From contig NZ_VISS01000011.1 of NCBI RefSeq assembly GCF_007827555.1, positions 1 through 64,000 of the forward strand: 64,000 nt of DNA, read 5' to 3'. The position numbers were made by a program, and so were the translations under genes. Below are positions 39,641-49,003 of the stretch, in pieces. The notes beneath the pieces were generated by a model. The model was not told where the DNA came from and ran no database searches. It saw only the letters and a list, made by a program, of their open reading frames with translations. Each line of letters opens with the position of its first letter. The first letter of the stretch is position 1. This DNA is from Aeribacillus composti (GTDB taxonomy: Bacteria; Bacillota; Bacilli; Bacillales; Aeribacillaceae).

Positions 39641-40753
39641 ATGAAGAAAAAAATCGCTGTTTTGCCGGGAGACGGCATTGGAAAAGAAGTAGCGAACGGA
39701 GCTATTGAGGTTTTAAAGGCTATTGGACAATATTACAAACATGATTTTGAATTTGAATTCGGCTTAATTGGCGGAGAAGCGATAGATAAGTGCGGGACAC
39801 CTCTTCCTGAAGAAACGATTGAATTATGTCGTTCAAGCGATGCGGTTTTATTAGGAGCTGTAGGCGGTCCGAAATGGGATAAAAATCTTCCTGAACTCCG
39901 TCCGGAAAAAGGATTGCTAGGCATTCGAAAAGAGTTGGACTTATTTGCAAATATCCGCCCTGTTCAAACTTATAAAGCCCTTCAAGAAATATCTCCGTTA
40001 AAGGGAGAAAAAATAGAAGATGTTGACTTGGTGATTGTACGCGAATTGACAAGCGGACTTTATTTCGGGAAACCGAGTGAAAGAATCGTTTCAGACGGAG
40101 AAGAAGCAGCGGTTGACACGCTTTTTTATAAACGGAAAGAAATTGAACGCATTTTGGAAACAGCTTTTCAAATGGCGCAAAAACGCCGAGGAAAAGTAAC
40201 GTCTGTTGATAAGGCAAACGTGCTTACAACTAGCAAGCTTTGGCGTGAAATTGCCGAAGAATTGGCTTCAAAATACCCTGATGTCACATTGGAGCATATG
40301 CTTGTTGATAATGCGGCCATGCAATTGATCCGCATGCCAAGCCAGTTTGATGTGATTGTAACGGAAAATATGTTCGGTGACATTTTAAGCGATGAAGCAT
40401 CTATGATCACTGGATCGTTGGGCATGCTTCCTTCAGCAAGCTTATCAAACAGTGGATTGCACTTATATGAACCGGTGCATGGATCAGCTCCTGACATTGC
40501 TGGCCAAAACCTGGCAAACCCTGTCGGAATGATCTTATCTGGTGCGCTCATGCTCCGCTATTCCTTTGATCTTCATGAAGAAGCTAGAGCCATTGAAAAA
40601 GCGGTTAAACATGTGTTGGATTCCGGAAAGTGCACGAGAGATTTAACAAATAATGAAGGTGCATTTATTCATACAACTGAAATGGTGGAAGAAATCAAAG
40701 AAGTGCTTGCGAACGATTATGCACTATTAAATATTATCGATTCCTACGAATAA
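39641..40753 (+). CDS. leuB: 3-isopropylmalate dehydrogenase
   Basis: NAD-dependent oxidative decarboxylation of 3-isopropylmalate. Motifs: GDGIGKEV at the N-terminus, substrate arginines in RPVQTYKAL and RELTSGLYFG, metal and cofactor site NMFGDILSDEASMITGSLGM, and EPVHGSAPDIAG. ATG 39641 is chosen over the adjacent GTG (39638) because AAAGGGG then lies 9 bases away, giving 370 residues. A strong hairpin follows before leuC. Confidence 0.96.
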   Translation: MKKKIAVLPGDGIGKEVANGAIEVLKAIGQYYKHDFEFEFGLIGGEAIDKCGTPLPEETIELCRSSDAVLLGAVGGPKWDKNLPELRPEKGLLGIRKELDLFANIRPVQTYKALQEISPLKGEKIEDVDLVIVRELTSGLYFGKPSERIVSDGEEAAVDTLFYKRKEIERILETAFQMAQKRRGKVTSVDKANVLTTSKLWREIAEELASKYPDVTLEHMLVDNAAMQLIRMPSQFDVIVTENMFGDILSDEASMITGSLGMLPSASLSNSGLHLYEPVHGSAPDIAGQNLANPVGMILSGALMLRYSFDLHEEARAIEKAVKHVLDSGKCTRDLTNNEGAFIHTTEMVEEIKEVLANDYALLNIIDSYE

Positions 40754-40764
40754 AATGGGGGGGT

Positions 40765-40792
40765 GTGGGCTTTTCCGGCAGGAGAAGCTCAC
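40765..40792 (+). promoter_or_regulatory. Stable stem-loop between leuB and leuC
   Basis: GTGGGCTTTTCC (40765-40776) pairs with GGAGAAGCTCAC (40781-40792) as 12 base pairs, including two G-T pairs, around a GGCA tetraloop. CGTTTTCTTAAT follows. It could act as a weak attenuator or as an mRNA processing or stabilising element. Confidence 0.6.
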
Positions 40793-40837
40793 CGTTTTCT
40801 TAATAGATACAAAACAGGAAATAGGGGGAAAAAGAAA

Positions 40838-42253
40838 ATGAAGCCTCGAAACATAATAGAAAAAATCTGGGATGATCATGTGGTCGTGAGGGAAGAGGGA
40901 AAACCGGATCTGCTTTATATTGACCTTCATCTCATACATGAAGTTACATCACCGCAAGCTTTTGAAGGATTGAGACAAAACGGACGGAAAGTGAGACGTC
41001 CTGATCTAACCTTTGCCACAATGGATCATAATATCCCAACCGTGAACCGCTTTGTCATTGAAGATGATGTAGCTAAAAACCAAATAAGTGCTTTAGAAAG
41101 AAACTGCCAAGAATTTGGAATTACTCTGGCAGGACTAGACAGCGATGATCAAGGAATTGTCCATGTTATCGGTCCGGAATTAGGGCTTACTCTTCCAGGA
41201 AAGACTATTGTATGCGGAGACAGCCATACATCGACACACGGCGCTTTTGGGGCGCTGGCATTTGGAATCGGAACAAGTGAAGTAGAACACGTTTTGGCCA
41301 CTCAAACATTATGGCAGCACCGTCCGAAAACTTTGCAAGTGAAAGTGACAGGATCTTTGTCAGAAGGAGTCACGGCCAAAGACGTCATCCTTTACATTAT
41401 TGGAAAATTTGGTGTTGATTTCGGTACAGGCTATGTTATTGAATATTCGGGTGAAGTGATTGAAAGCTTATCAATGGATGAACGGATGACCATTTGCAAT
41501 ATGTCAATCGAAGCAGGTGCCCGCGCCGGTTTAATAGCTCCGGATGAAACAACCTTTAATTATATAAAAGGAAGAAAATATGCTCCGAAAGGGGAAGAGT
41601 TCGAAAAAGCAGTTGCTTACTGGAAATCTTTAAGATCTGATCCAGGAGCTACATTTGATAAAACGATTGAAATCCGCGGGGAAGACATCGCACCGATGGT
41701 TACCTGGGGTACAAATCCAAGCATGGTGCTGCCTGTTGACCATTCGATTCCGACACTTGAGGATGCACGCAATGAAAATGAAGCAGCTTCCTTCAAACGG
41801 GCGTATGAGTACATGGGACTTGAACCGGGAACGAACATTCAAGACATTGAAATCGATTATGTATTCATTGGATCATGTACAAACTCAAGACTAACTGATT
41901 TGCGTGCAGCGGCGAATGTAATTAAAGGACGAAAGGTTGCTCCAAATGTGAAAGCGATCGTAGTTCCAGGCTCCCAAAAAGTAAAACAAGCAGCAGAACA
42001 AGAAGGATTGCATGAAATTTTCATCAATGCTGGTTTTGAATGGAGAGATTCTGGATGCAGCATGTGTTTAAGCATGAATAACGATGTCGTGCCTCCTGGA
42101 AAACGATGTGCGTCTACTTCCAACCGCAACTTTGAAGGACGTCAAGGGAAAGGGGCAAGAACTCACTTAGTGAGTCCTGCAATGGCAGCAGTGGCAGCAA
42201 TTTATGGTAAGTTTGTTGATATTCGGACAGAGAAGCTTGAAGCAGTAAAATGA
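40838..42253 (+). CDS. leuC: 3-isopropylmalate dehydratase large subunit
   Basis: Aconitase-type subunit carrying a 4Fe-4S cluster, which interconverts 2- and 3-isopropylmalate with LeuD. The cluster cysteines are in GSCTNSR and SGCSMC; the active-site region is [20 protein letters not shown]. The start is ATG 40838 behind TAGGGGG (471 residues, family length). The open frame extends upstream to 40763, but that part covers the stem-loop and has no conserved sequence. Confidence 0.96.
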   Translation: MKPRNIIEKIWDDHVVVREEGKPDLLYIDLHLIHEVTSPQAFEGLRQNGRKVRRPDLTFATMDHNIPTVNRFVIEDDVAKNQISALERNCQEFGITLAGLDSDDQGIVHVIGPELGLTLPGKTIVCGDSHTSTHGAFGALAFGIGTSEVEHVLATQTLWQHRPKTLQVKVTGSLSEGVTAKDVILYIIGKFGVDFGTGYVIEYSGEVIESLSMDERMTICNMSIEAGARAGLIAPDETTFNYIKGRKYAPKGEEFEKAVAYWKSLRSDPGATFDKTIEIRGEDIAPMVTWGTNPSMVLPVDHSIPTLEDARNENEAASFKRAYEYMGLEPGTNIQDIEIDYVFIGSCTNSRLTDLRAAANVIKGRKVAPNVKAIVVPGSQKVKQAAEQEGLHEIFINAGFEWRDSGCSMCLSMNNDVVPPGKRCASTSNRNFEGRQGKGARTHLVSPAMAAVAAIYGKFVDIRTEKLEAVK

Positions 42254-42269
42254 GGAGGGAAGAAGCAGC

Positions 42270-42863
42270 ATGCAGCCTTTTACAACATTAACTAGCCATA
42301 TTGCAGTATTAAATAGAACAAATGTGGATACGGACCAAATCATTCCGAAACAATTTTTAAAACGAATTGAACGGACAGGTTATGGAAGATTTGCTTTTTT
42401 TGATTGGAGATATTTAGATAATGGTGAGGAAAATCCACAATTCGAGTTAAATCAGCCAGCCTACAAAGGCGCACAAATTTTGCTGGCTGGCGAAAATTTT
42501 GGTTGCGGTTCATCAAGAGAGCATGCTCCATGGGCTTTAGCAGACTTTGGTTTCCGCGCAATTATCGCGCCTAGCTTCGCAGATATTTTTTATCAAAACT
42601 GTTTAAAAAATGGAATCCTGCCGATACGGGTCAATGAAGAAGTGTTTGAAACATTGCTCAAAAAAGCGGAAGGAAATGTGTACGAATGCACGATTGATTT
42701 AGAGCAGCAAAAAGTATTTGATCAAGAAGGATTTGAGTTTCATTTTGACATTAATGAGCATTGGAAGGAAATGCTTTTAAATGGACGCGACGAAATAGGA
42801 TTTACATTATTATATGAAGAGCAGATCAGCCAATTTGAACAAAAGGCAAAAGCGTGGGGATGA
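42270..42863 (+). CDS. leuD: 3-isopropylmalate dehydratase small subunit
   Basis: The swivelling domain that completes the LeuCD active site. Motifs: NVDTDQIIPKQFL (about 18-30) and GENFGCGSSREHAPWAL (about 74-90). The 197 residues are typical. It starts 16 bases after leuC behind GGAGGG and ends the seven-gene ilv-leu operon. Confidence 0.96.
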   Translation: MQPFTTLTSHIAVLNRTNVDTDQIIPKQFLKRIERTGYGRFAFFDWRYLDNGEENPQFELNQPAYKGAQILLAGENFGCGSSREHAPWALADFGFRAIIAPSFADIFYQNCLKNGILPIRVNEEVFETLLKKAEGNVYECTIDLEQQKVFDQEGFEFHFDINEHWKEMLLNGRDEIGFTLLYEEQISQFEQKAKAWG

Positions 42864-42893
42864 TGATTGCATCCTCCGCTTTTTCTTTTGATT
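42846..42893 (+). terminator. Terminator of ilv-leu operon
   Basis: An imperfect stem of AAAAGCG..GGGATG with GCATCC..CCGCTTTT overlaps the leuD stop and is followed by T-rich sequence. Because it is imperfect, some read-through to ysoA is possible. Confidence 0.6.
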
Positions 42894-42953
42894 CTTGTTT
42901 TCTCGTTGCCCAGCTGGTAAACTTGTAGCAAAATCATAAAGAGGTTTTCTACA

Positions 42954-43934
42954 ATGAAAAAAGCGAATGGAAAAATCATTCCCTTTCCCCGACTTAAAGA
43001 ACGATTGATTGAAAAAGGAATGAATGCGTTACATAATAAACAATTTGAACAAGCGCTTGACCTTTTTTTAGAGGCGAGATCTTGGAATTCAAATCACCCT
43101 GATATTGAAATAGGAATTGCTTTATGCTTAATGGAGCTTGGAGAATATCAGGAAGCAAAACAAATTTGTAAAAAAATGCTTCACGAAGCAAAAGGAAATT
43201 ATTTTGAAATATTGCAGATGTATTTAACGATTTTAGTACAGCTTGGACAATATGATGAGGTAAAAACGACGATTGAAGCGGTTTTGGAAGAAAATAAACT
43301 TCCGGCAGCACATGCAGAACAGTTTTACAAGCTGCTTCATTTTAGCCGGAGGATGAGCGAAGAGCAAATCAGTCCAGAACCGAATGACGATGATCTTTTC
43401 AGCAGGCTGGACAAGCAAATTTCCTACATACATTCGATCAAAAATAATAATAATGTTAAAAAAAATTTACATACGATTGAAGAGATGCTTCAGTCAAAAA
43501 CGGTCCATCCGGTTGTGAAAACAATGCTGCTGCAAATATTGCGAGATCATGAAATAGCACGAATAATGACCGTTGAGAAATTCGGGGAAACTACCGCTGT
43601 AAATCCTATCCATCTTCAAGATTTATTAGAAATGACGTTTGCCAAAAAAGTGCTCAATCTTTTGGACGATTTTTTAGGAAATGAAAATCCAACCCTTTTC
43701 GAAGCTGTAAAAGATATATGGATTCGTCATTTATATGTCATGTATCCTTTTCATCCTAAACCGGAAAATGCAAATATTTGGGCAGCAGCGCTTCATTACG
43801 TTGGCTACGAAATTTTTGGGATCGTCATCAAGCTGACGGAAGTTGAGCGGATTTACAACATAAAAAGTGCTGAGTTTATTTCAGTTTGCGATAAAATTAG
43901 ACAAATTGAAGAAATTTCAAACATTAGATGGTAG
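42954..43934 (+). CDS. ysoA: TPR-like repeat protein YsoA
   Basis: A 326-residue cytoplasmic protein. The N-terminal third has tetratricopeptide-like helices (about 19-50, 52-85 and 88-120: ALDLFLEARSWNSNHPDIEIG, then ELGEYQEAKQICKKML). The remainder is helical and less typical (KNNNNVKKNLHTIEEML). It matches YsoA of B. subtilis by position, between leuD and tig, and by repeat type. The function is unknown; such repeats usually bind other proteins. Confidence 0.8.
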   Translation: MKKANGKIIPFPRLKERLIEKGMNALHNKQFEQALDLFLEARSWNSNHPDIEIGIALCLMELGEYQEAKQICKKMLHEAKGNYFEILQMYLTILVQLGQYDEVKTTIEAVLEENKLPAAHAEQFYKLLHFSRRMSEEQISPEPNDDDLFSRLDKQISYIHSIKNNNNVKKNLHTIEEMLQSKTVHPVVKTMLLQILRDHEIARIMTVEKFGETTAVNPIHLQDLLEMTFAKKVLNLLDDFLGNENPTLFEAVKDIWIRHLYVMYPFHPKPENANIWAAALHYVGYEIFGIVIKLTEVERIYNIKSAEFISVCDKIRQIEEISNIRW

Positions 43935-43941
43935 AGTCCTA

Positions 43942-43969
43942 TTGAAAGGATTGTATCCTATGGTATAAT
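43942..43969 (+). promoter_or_regulatory. Likely sigma-A promoter of tig
   Basis: TTGAAA (43942-43947), a 16-base spacer, and TATAAT (43964-43969). The resulting leader of about 160 bases shows no recognised riboswitch. Confidence 0.65.
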
Positions 43970-44138
43970 AAAATGGTTGTAAAATGTATATTTTTTGTAT
44001 GCACCTTTCTTGCTATTGGTGCCGATTACCCTTTTTTGACATATTTATTTTATGGCTTGTTTCTTTACGGACAAGGCATATAAAAAATTTTTATCGTGTA
44101 CTCACGAATAATATTTATAGATTGTTGGAGGGAAACAA

Positions 44139-45425
44139 ATGTCAGTTAAATGGGAAAAATTAGAGAAAAACGAAGGAGTCTTAACCGTTGAAGTAGATGC
44201 ACAAACATTTAAAGAAGCGCTGGATCGAGCATTTAAAAAAGTTGTAAAAAATGTAGCCGTTCCAGGATTCCGAAAAGGAAGAGTGCCGCGCCCTATTTTT
44301 GAAAAGAGATTCGGTGTTGAGGCGCTATATCAAGATGCGCTTGATATTTTGCTTCCAGAAGTTTACCCAAAAGCGGTTGAAGAAGCTGGAATTGAACCGG
44401 TAGACCGTCCTGAAATTGATATTGAACAAATTGAAAAAGATAAACCGCTTATTTTTACGGCTAAAGTAACGGTCAAACCAGAAGTGAAACTTGGCGAATA
44501 TAAAGGTTTGGATGTCCAAAAAGAAGATACAACCGTTACGGATGAAGATGTGGAAAACGAATTAAAACAGCTTCAAGAACGGCATGCTGAATTGGTTGTG
44601 AAAGAAGAAGGAAAAGTGGAAGAGGGAGATACAGTCGTCCTCGACTTCGAAGGTTTTGTTGACGGCGAAGCGTTTGAAGGCGGAAAAGCTGAGAATTATT
44701 CTTTGGAAGTCGGCTCCGGCACATTTATCCCTGGTTTTGAAGATCAGTTGATCGGGCTTGAAGCAGGCGAAGAAAAGGATGTAGAAGTAACGTTCCCTGA
44801 AGAATATCATGAGGAAAAGCTTGCTGGAAAACCGGCTGTCTTTAAAGTGAAAATTCATGAAATCAAAACGAAAGAACTCCCTGCATTGGATGATGAATTT
44901 GCAAAAGATGTAAACGATGAGGTTGAAACACTTGAAGAATTAAAGGCGAAAATTAGAGAGCGTTTAGAAGAGCAAAAGAACACACAAGCTGAAAATAAAC
45001 TTCGTGATGAACTTGTTGAAAAAGCTGCAGAAAATGTTGAAGTGGACATTCCGCAAGTGATGATTGACAATGAACTTGAAAGAATGATGAATGAATTTCA
45101 ACAACGCTTGCAATTGCAAGGCTTGAACTTAGAACTGTATTACCAATTCTCTGGCCAAAGCGAAGAAGAATTGCGTGAACAAATGAGAAAAGACGCTGAA
45201 AAGCGCGTGAAATATAACTTAACATTAGAAGCAATTGCGAAAGCTGAAAACATTGATGTGACAGAAGAAGAAGTAAATGAAGAGCTGCAAAAAATGGCTG
45301 ACATGTACAATATGCCAGTTGAAAGCGTTAAGAGAGCACTCGGTTCAACAGAAGGAATAAAAGAAGATTTAAAAATTAAAAAAGCGGTCGATTTTCTTGT
45401 AGAAAATAGAAAAGATGTTGCATAA
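44139..45425 (+). CDS. tig: Trigger factor
   Basis: Ribosome-bound chaperone and prolyl isomerase for nascent chains. The ribosome-docking loop with [17 protein letters not shown] is at about 43-59, the FKBP-type isomerase domain at about 160-245 ([21 protein letters not shown] in part), and the helical C-terminal chaperone cradle runs to 428. The family length is about 424 in B. subtilis. GGAGGG precedes the ATG. It lies upstream of clpX, as in most bacteria. Confidence 0.97.
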   Translation: MSVKWEKLEKNEGVLTVEVDAQTFKEALDRAFKKVVKNVAVPGFRKGRVPRPIFEKRFGVEALYQDALDILLPEVYPKAVEEAGIEPVDRPEIDIEQIEKDKPLIFTAKVTVKPEVKLGEYKGLDVQKEDTTVTDEDVENELKQLQERHAELVVKEEGKVEEGDTVVLDFEGFVDGEAFEGGKAENYSLEVGSGTFIPGFEDQLIGLEAGEEKDVEVTFPEEYHEEKLAGKPAVFKVKIHEIKTKELPALDDEFAKDVNDEVETLEELKAKIRERLEEQKNTQAENKLRDELVEKAAENVEVDIPQVMIDNELERMMNEFQQRLQLQGLNLELYYQFSGQSEEELREQMRKDAEKRVKYNLTLEAIAKAENIDVTEEEVNEELQKMADMYNMPVESVKRALGSTEGIKEDLKIKKAVDFLVENRKDVA

Positions 45426-45464
45426 TATAGTTACAGGAACATCATGATCTTTGATAAAGTTGAT

Positions 45465-45497
45465 AACAAGGCGCGATTTGATCGTGCCTTGTTTTAT
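45465..45497 (+). terminator. Terminator of tig
   Basis: AACAAGGCGCGAT (45465-45477) pairs with ATCGTGCCTTGTT (45481-45493), with one G-T pair, around a three-base loop, followed by TTTAT. Confidence 0.88.
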
Positions 45498-45551
45498 AAA
45501 ATGAAAAGCGTTAAATCGTTCGAAACTGTACATAATAATTGTCACATAACT

Positions 45552-45612
45552 ATACATACTTTTCATTACCGCTTTTCTTTTGTTTTATGATAAAATGCGA
45601 TACATACTTTTC
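45552..45612 (+). repeat. 13-bp direct repeat upstream of clpX
   Basis: ATACATACTTTTC occurs at 45552-45564 and again at 45600-45612, 48 bases apart, in the clpX upstream region. It does not resemble the CtsR heptad repeat. Confidence 0.6.
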
Positions 45613-45699
45613 TTTTGTTTGAAAAGCATTGTTCCCCGATTCATGCGTGCGGTTTATATATGGGTGGGGAGGCAATGAAGGAAATTAAGGGGTGATATC

Positions 45700-46965
45700 A
45701 TGTTTAAGTTTAACGATGAAAAGGGACAGTTAAAATGTTCGTTTTGCGGAAAAACTCAAGATCAAGTGAGAAAGCTGGTTGCTGGTCCTGGCGTCTATAT
45801 ATGCGATGAATGTATTGAACTTTGCACAGAAATTGTAGAAGAGGAGCTTGGCACGGAAGAAGAGGCTGAATTTAAGGATGTTCCGAAACCGAAAGAAATT
45901 CTCAGCATCTTAGATGAATATGTAATCGGGCAGGAGCAGGCAAAAAAATCTTTGGCGGTTGCAGTTTACAACCATTATAAGCGGATTAATTCAAACAATA
46001 AAATTGATGATGTTGAGCTGTCCAAAAGTAATATTGTGTTAATCGGGCCGACAGGAAGCGGAAAAACGCTGCTTGCACAAACGCTTGCACGCATTTTGAA
46101 TGTTCCATTTGCAATTGCTGACGCAACGTCGTTAACGGAAGCTGGATACGTTGGGGAAGATGTTGAAAATATTTTGCTGAAGCTAATCCAAGCTGCTGAT
46201 TACGATGTGGAAAAAGCGGAAAAAGGAATTATTTACATCGATGAGATTGACAAAATTGCTAGAAAATCAGAAAATCCATCCATTACAAGAGATGTGTCTG
46301 GTGAAGGCGTCCAACAAGCACTTCTGAAAATTTTGGAAGGAACTGTAGCAAGTGTTCCTCCACAAGGCGGAAGAAAACATCCGCATCAAGAATTTATCCA
46401 AATCGATACGACTAATATATTATTTATTTGCGGCGGAGCATTTGACGGCATAGAGCAAATCATCAAGCGCAGATTAGGGCAAAAGGTCATTGGATTTGGA
46501 GCAGATAGCCGAAACAAAGAGCTTGATCAAAAGCAGCTGCTTTCAAAGGTGCTACCTGAGGATTTATTAAAATTCGGGTTAATTCCGGAATTTATCGGGC
46601 GTTTGCCTGTCATTGCCAGCCTTGAACCGCTTGATGAAGCAGCACTTGTCGAAATATTAACAAAACCGAAAAACGCGCTTGTTAAACAATATCAAAAAAT
46701 GCTCGAGCTAGATGGCGTTGAGCTGGAATTTGAAGAAGAAGCATTATCAGAAATTGCGAAAAAAGCAATTGAACGAAAAACAGGTGCGCGCGGCCTTCGT
46801 TCTATCATTGAGGGCATTATGCTTGATGTGATGTTTGAATTGCCGTCTCGTGATGATATTACAAAATGTGTCATCACGGCAAACACTGTAAGAGAAAAAA
46901 TTCCTCCGAAGCTGATTGCAAATGATGGAACCATTATAAATGAAGATACGAAAACTTCCGCATAA
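45700..46965 (+). CDS. clpX: ATP-dependent Clp protease ATP-binding subunit ClpX
   Basis: AAA+ unfoldase that feeds proteins to ClpP. The N-terminal zinc-binding domain has C13, C16, C35 and C38. Walker A GPTGSGKT is at about 118-125 and Walker B IIYIDEID at about 179-186; the ClpP-docking IGF loop is KVIGFGAD. The 421 residues are normal. AAGGGGTG precedes the ATG. A terminator stands between it and tig, so it has its own promoter. lonB and lonA follow, as in B. subtilis. Confidence 0.97.
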   Translation: MFKFNDEKGQLKCSFCGKTQDQVRKLVAGPGVYICDECIELCTEIVEEELGTEEEAEFKDVPKPKEILSILDEYVIGQEQAKKSLAVAVYNHYKRINSNNKIDDVELSKSNIVLIGPTGSGKTLLAQTLARILNVPFAIADATSLTEAGYVGEDVENILLKLIQAADYDVEKAEKGIIYIDEIDKIARKSENPSITRDVSGEGVQQALLKILEGTVASVPPQGGRKHPHQEFIQIDTTNILFICGGAFDGIEQIIKRRLGQKVIGFGADSRNKELDQKQLLSKVLPEDLLKFGLIPEFIGRLPVIASLEPLDEAALVEILTKPKNALVKQYQKMLELDGVELEFEEEALSEIAKKAIERKTGARGLRSIIEGIMLDVMFELPSRDDITKCVITANTVREKIPPKLIANDGTIINEDTKTSA

Positions 46966-47033
46966 GACAGGTTTTGACGGGCTTTTTAGTCTTGAATTTG
47001 CTTTTGTAAAAAGATAGTTGTTCTCATAAAAAT

Positions 47034-47072
47034 AAGAAGGATCGAGTTCATACAACTCGATCCTTCTTTTCA
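47034..47072 (+). terminator. Terminator of clpX
   Basis: GAAGGATCGAGTT pairs perfectly with AACTCGATCCTTC around a five-base loop (CATAC), and TTTTC follows. Confidence 0.88.
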
Positions 47073-47103
47073 TTAAAATCCGTCCTCAACATATGTTTAA
47101 TCC

Positions 47104-47133
47104 GTATATGCAAAGGAGATAATAGGGGATAAA
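47104..47133 (+). promoter_or_regulatory. Sigma-F-like promoter of lonB
   Basis: GTATA (47104-47108) fits the sigma-F -35 element GYATA. After 16 bases, GGGGATAAA (47125-47133) fits GGNNANANT except for the last base. B. subtilis lonB is known to be expressed in the forespore under sigma-F. Confidence 0.6.
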
Positions 47134-47157
47134 CATTTGTTGAGGAGGAAACTCAGG

Positions 47158-48816
47158 ATGAACTGGACAGGGATTGCCCTTTTCATACAATTAATTTTCG
47201 GAGTCATTGTCGGTCTTTATTTTTGGAATTTATTGCGGAATCAGCGGACGCAAAAAATTTCCATTGACCGCGAGTCGAAAAAAGAAATGGAACAATTGAG
47301 AAAAATGAGAGCTATCCAATTATCAAAGCCGCTTTCAGAACGAATTCGTCCAAAAAGCTTTTCTGACATCGTCGGACAGGAGGATGGCATCAAAGCATTA
47401 AAAGCAGCTTTATGCGGGCCGAATCCCCAGCATGTTATTATTTACGGACCTCCTGGTGTAGGAAAAACGGCTGCTGCAAGGCTCGTTCTTGAAGAAGCGA
47501 AAAGAAATAAAAAGTCTCCTTTTCAACATAATGCTGTTTTTGTTGAATTGGATGCAACAACAGCGAGATTTGATGAACGGGGAATAGCTGATCCTTTAAT
47601 AGGTTCTGTTCATGATCCCATTTATCAAGGTGCTGGGGCGATGGGACAAGCCGGAATTCCACAGCCGAAACAAGGAGCAGTGACACATGCACACGGCGGC
47701 GTGTTGTTTATTGATGAAATTGGCGAACTCCATCCCATTCAAATGAATAAACTGTTAAAAGTACTTGAAGACCGAAAAGTTTTTTTAGAAAGCGCCTATT
47801 ATAGTGAAGAAAATTCTCAAATTCCAAGTCATATTCATGATATTTTCCAAAACGGTCTCCCGGCTGATTTTCGCTTGATCGGGGCAACTACAAGAACACC
47901 ATCTGAAATACCGCCCGCCATTCGCTCGCGCTGCCTTGAAGTATTTTTTAGAGATTTAACGGCCGATGAACTCGCGGTCGTTGCTCGGAAAGCGGCTGAA
48001 AAAGTAAATGTAAAAATTTCAGAAAAAGGAATATCCATTTTAACTTCTTATGCCCGCAATGGAAGAGAAATTGCCAATATGATGCAAATTGCTGCTGGAA
48101 TTGCCATCACCGAGGACCGAAATGAAGTGAAAGTCGAAGATATTGAATGGATTGTCCATTCCAGCCAGCTTACACCAAAATATGAAAAGAAAATTGGAAA
48201 TGAACCTAAAGTTGGACTGGTGAACGGTCTTGCTGTTTACGGACCAAACAGCGGCTCTTTATTAGAGGTGGAAGTGACGGTTATTCCGGCAAAAGAAAAA
48301 GGAACGATCAACATTACAGGTATTGTAGAAGAAGAAAACATTGGCGACCGCGGAAAATCCATCAAAAGAAAAAGCATGGCCAAAGGCTCCGTTGAAAATG
48401 TCATAACAGTGTTACGATCAATGGGAGTTAATGCCCATGATTATGATATTCATGTAAACTTTCCCGGCGGGGTACCTGTTGATGGACCGAGTGCAGGAAT
48501 AGCGATGGCAACCGGCATTTTTTCTGCCATCCACAAAATTCCTGTTGATAATACCGTTGCGATGACTGGAGAGATCAGCATTCATGGGAATGTAAAACCG
48601 ATTGGCGGAATTATTCCAAAAATAAAAGCTGCCAAGATGGCAGGTGCAAAAAAAGTGATCATACCAGAGGAGAATATGCAGTCAATTTTAAAAACGATTG
48701 AAGACATTGAAATTATTCCTGTTCGAAGCTTTCAGGAAGTGTTAGATTGTGCGCTCATCAATCCTCCAACGGAGCAAATTTATCCAGAGACAATCATAGA
48801 GAAAAAATCGGTTTAA
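47158..48816 (+). CDS. lonB: Forespore ATP-dependent protease LonB
   Basis: Membrane-anchored Lon-like protease active in the forespore. A single membrane helix at about 4-23 precedes the AAA+ domain (Walker A GPPGVGKT at about 98-105). The proteolytic domain at the C-terminus has the catalytic Ser in VDGPSAGIAMATG and the Lys in AGAKKVIIP. ATG 47158 is chosen, with GAGGAGG 9 bases upstream; the 552 residues equal B. subtilis LonB. It lacks the large N-terminal domain of LonA. Confidence 0.95.
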   Translation: MNWTGIALFIQLIFGVIVGLYFWNLLRNQRTQKISIDRESKKEMEQLRKMRAIQLSKPLSERIRPKSFSDIVGQEDGIKALKAALCGPNPQHVIIYGPPGVGKTAAARLVLEEAKRNKKSPFQHNAVFVELDATTARFDERGIADPLIGSVHDPIYQGAGAMGQAGIPQPKQGAVTHAHGGVLFIDEIGELHPIQMNKLLKVLEDRKVFLESAYYSEENSQIPSHIHDIFQNGLPADFRLIGATTRTPSEIPPAIRSRCLEVFFRDLTADELAVVARKAAEKVNVKISEKGISILTSYARNGREIANMMQIAAGIAITEDRNEVKVEDIEWIVHSSQLTPKYEKKIGNEPKVGLVNGLAVYGPNSGSLLEVEVTVIPAKEKGTINITGIVEEENIGDRGKSIKRKSMAKGSVENVITVLRSMGVNAHDYDIHVNFPGGVPVDGPSAGIAMATGIFSAIHKIPVDNTVAMTGEISIHGNVKPIGGIIPKIKAAKMAGAKKVIIPEENMQSILKTIEDIEIIPVRSFQEVLDCALINPPTEQIYPETIIEKKSV

Positions 48817-48845
48817 AGCAGAGTCTTTATTCCAAATGCCTAACA

Positions 48846-48882
48846 GGGTTCAGGCCGTGGCACTGAACCTTTATTTTTATTG
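48846..48882 (+). terminator. Terminator of lonB
   Basis: GGTTCAG (48847-48853) pairs with CTGAACC (48863-48869) around a nine-base loop, followed by TTTATTTTTATT. Confidence 0.8.
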
Positions 48883-49003
48883 AGGCAGTTATTTATTCCT
48901 TTCAATAAAGATAAGTTTGAAAATAGACAGTGCAGAAAGAATAGGATAGAATTGAACAAGGACGCTGTATAATCTATTTTTCACATGATGGAGGTGTAAA
49001 AAT

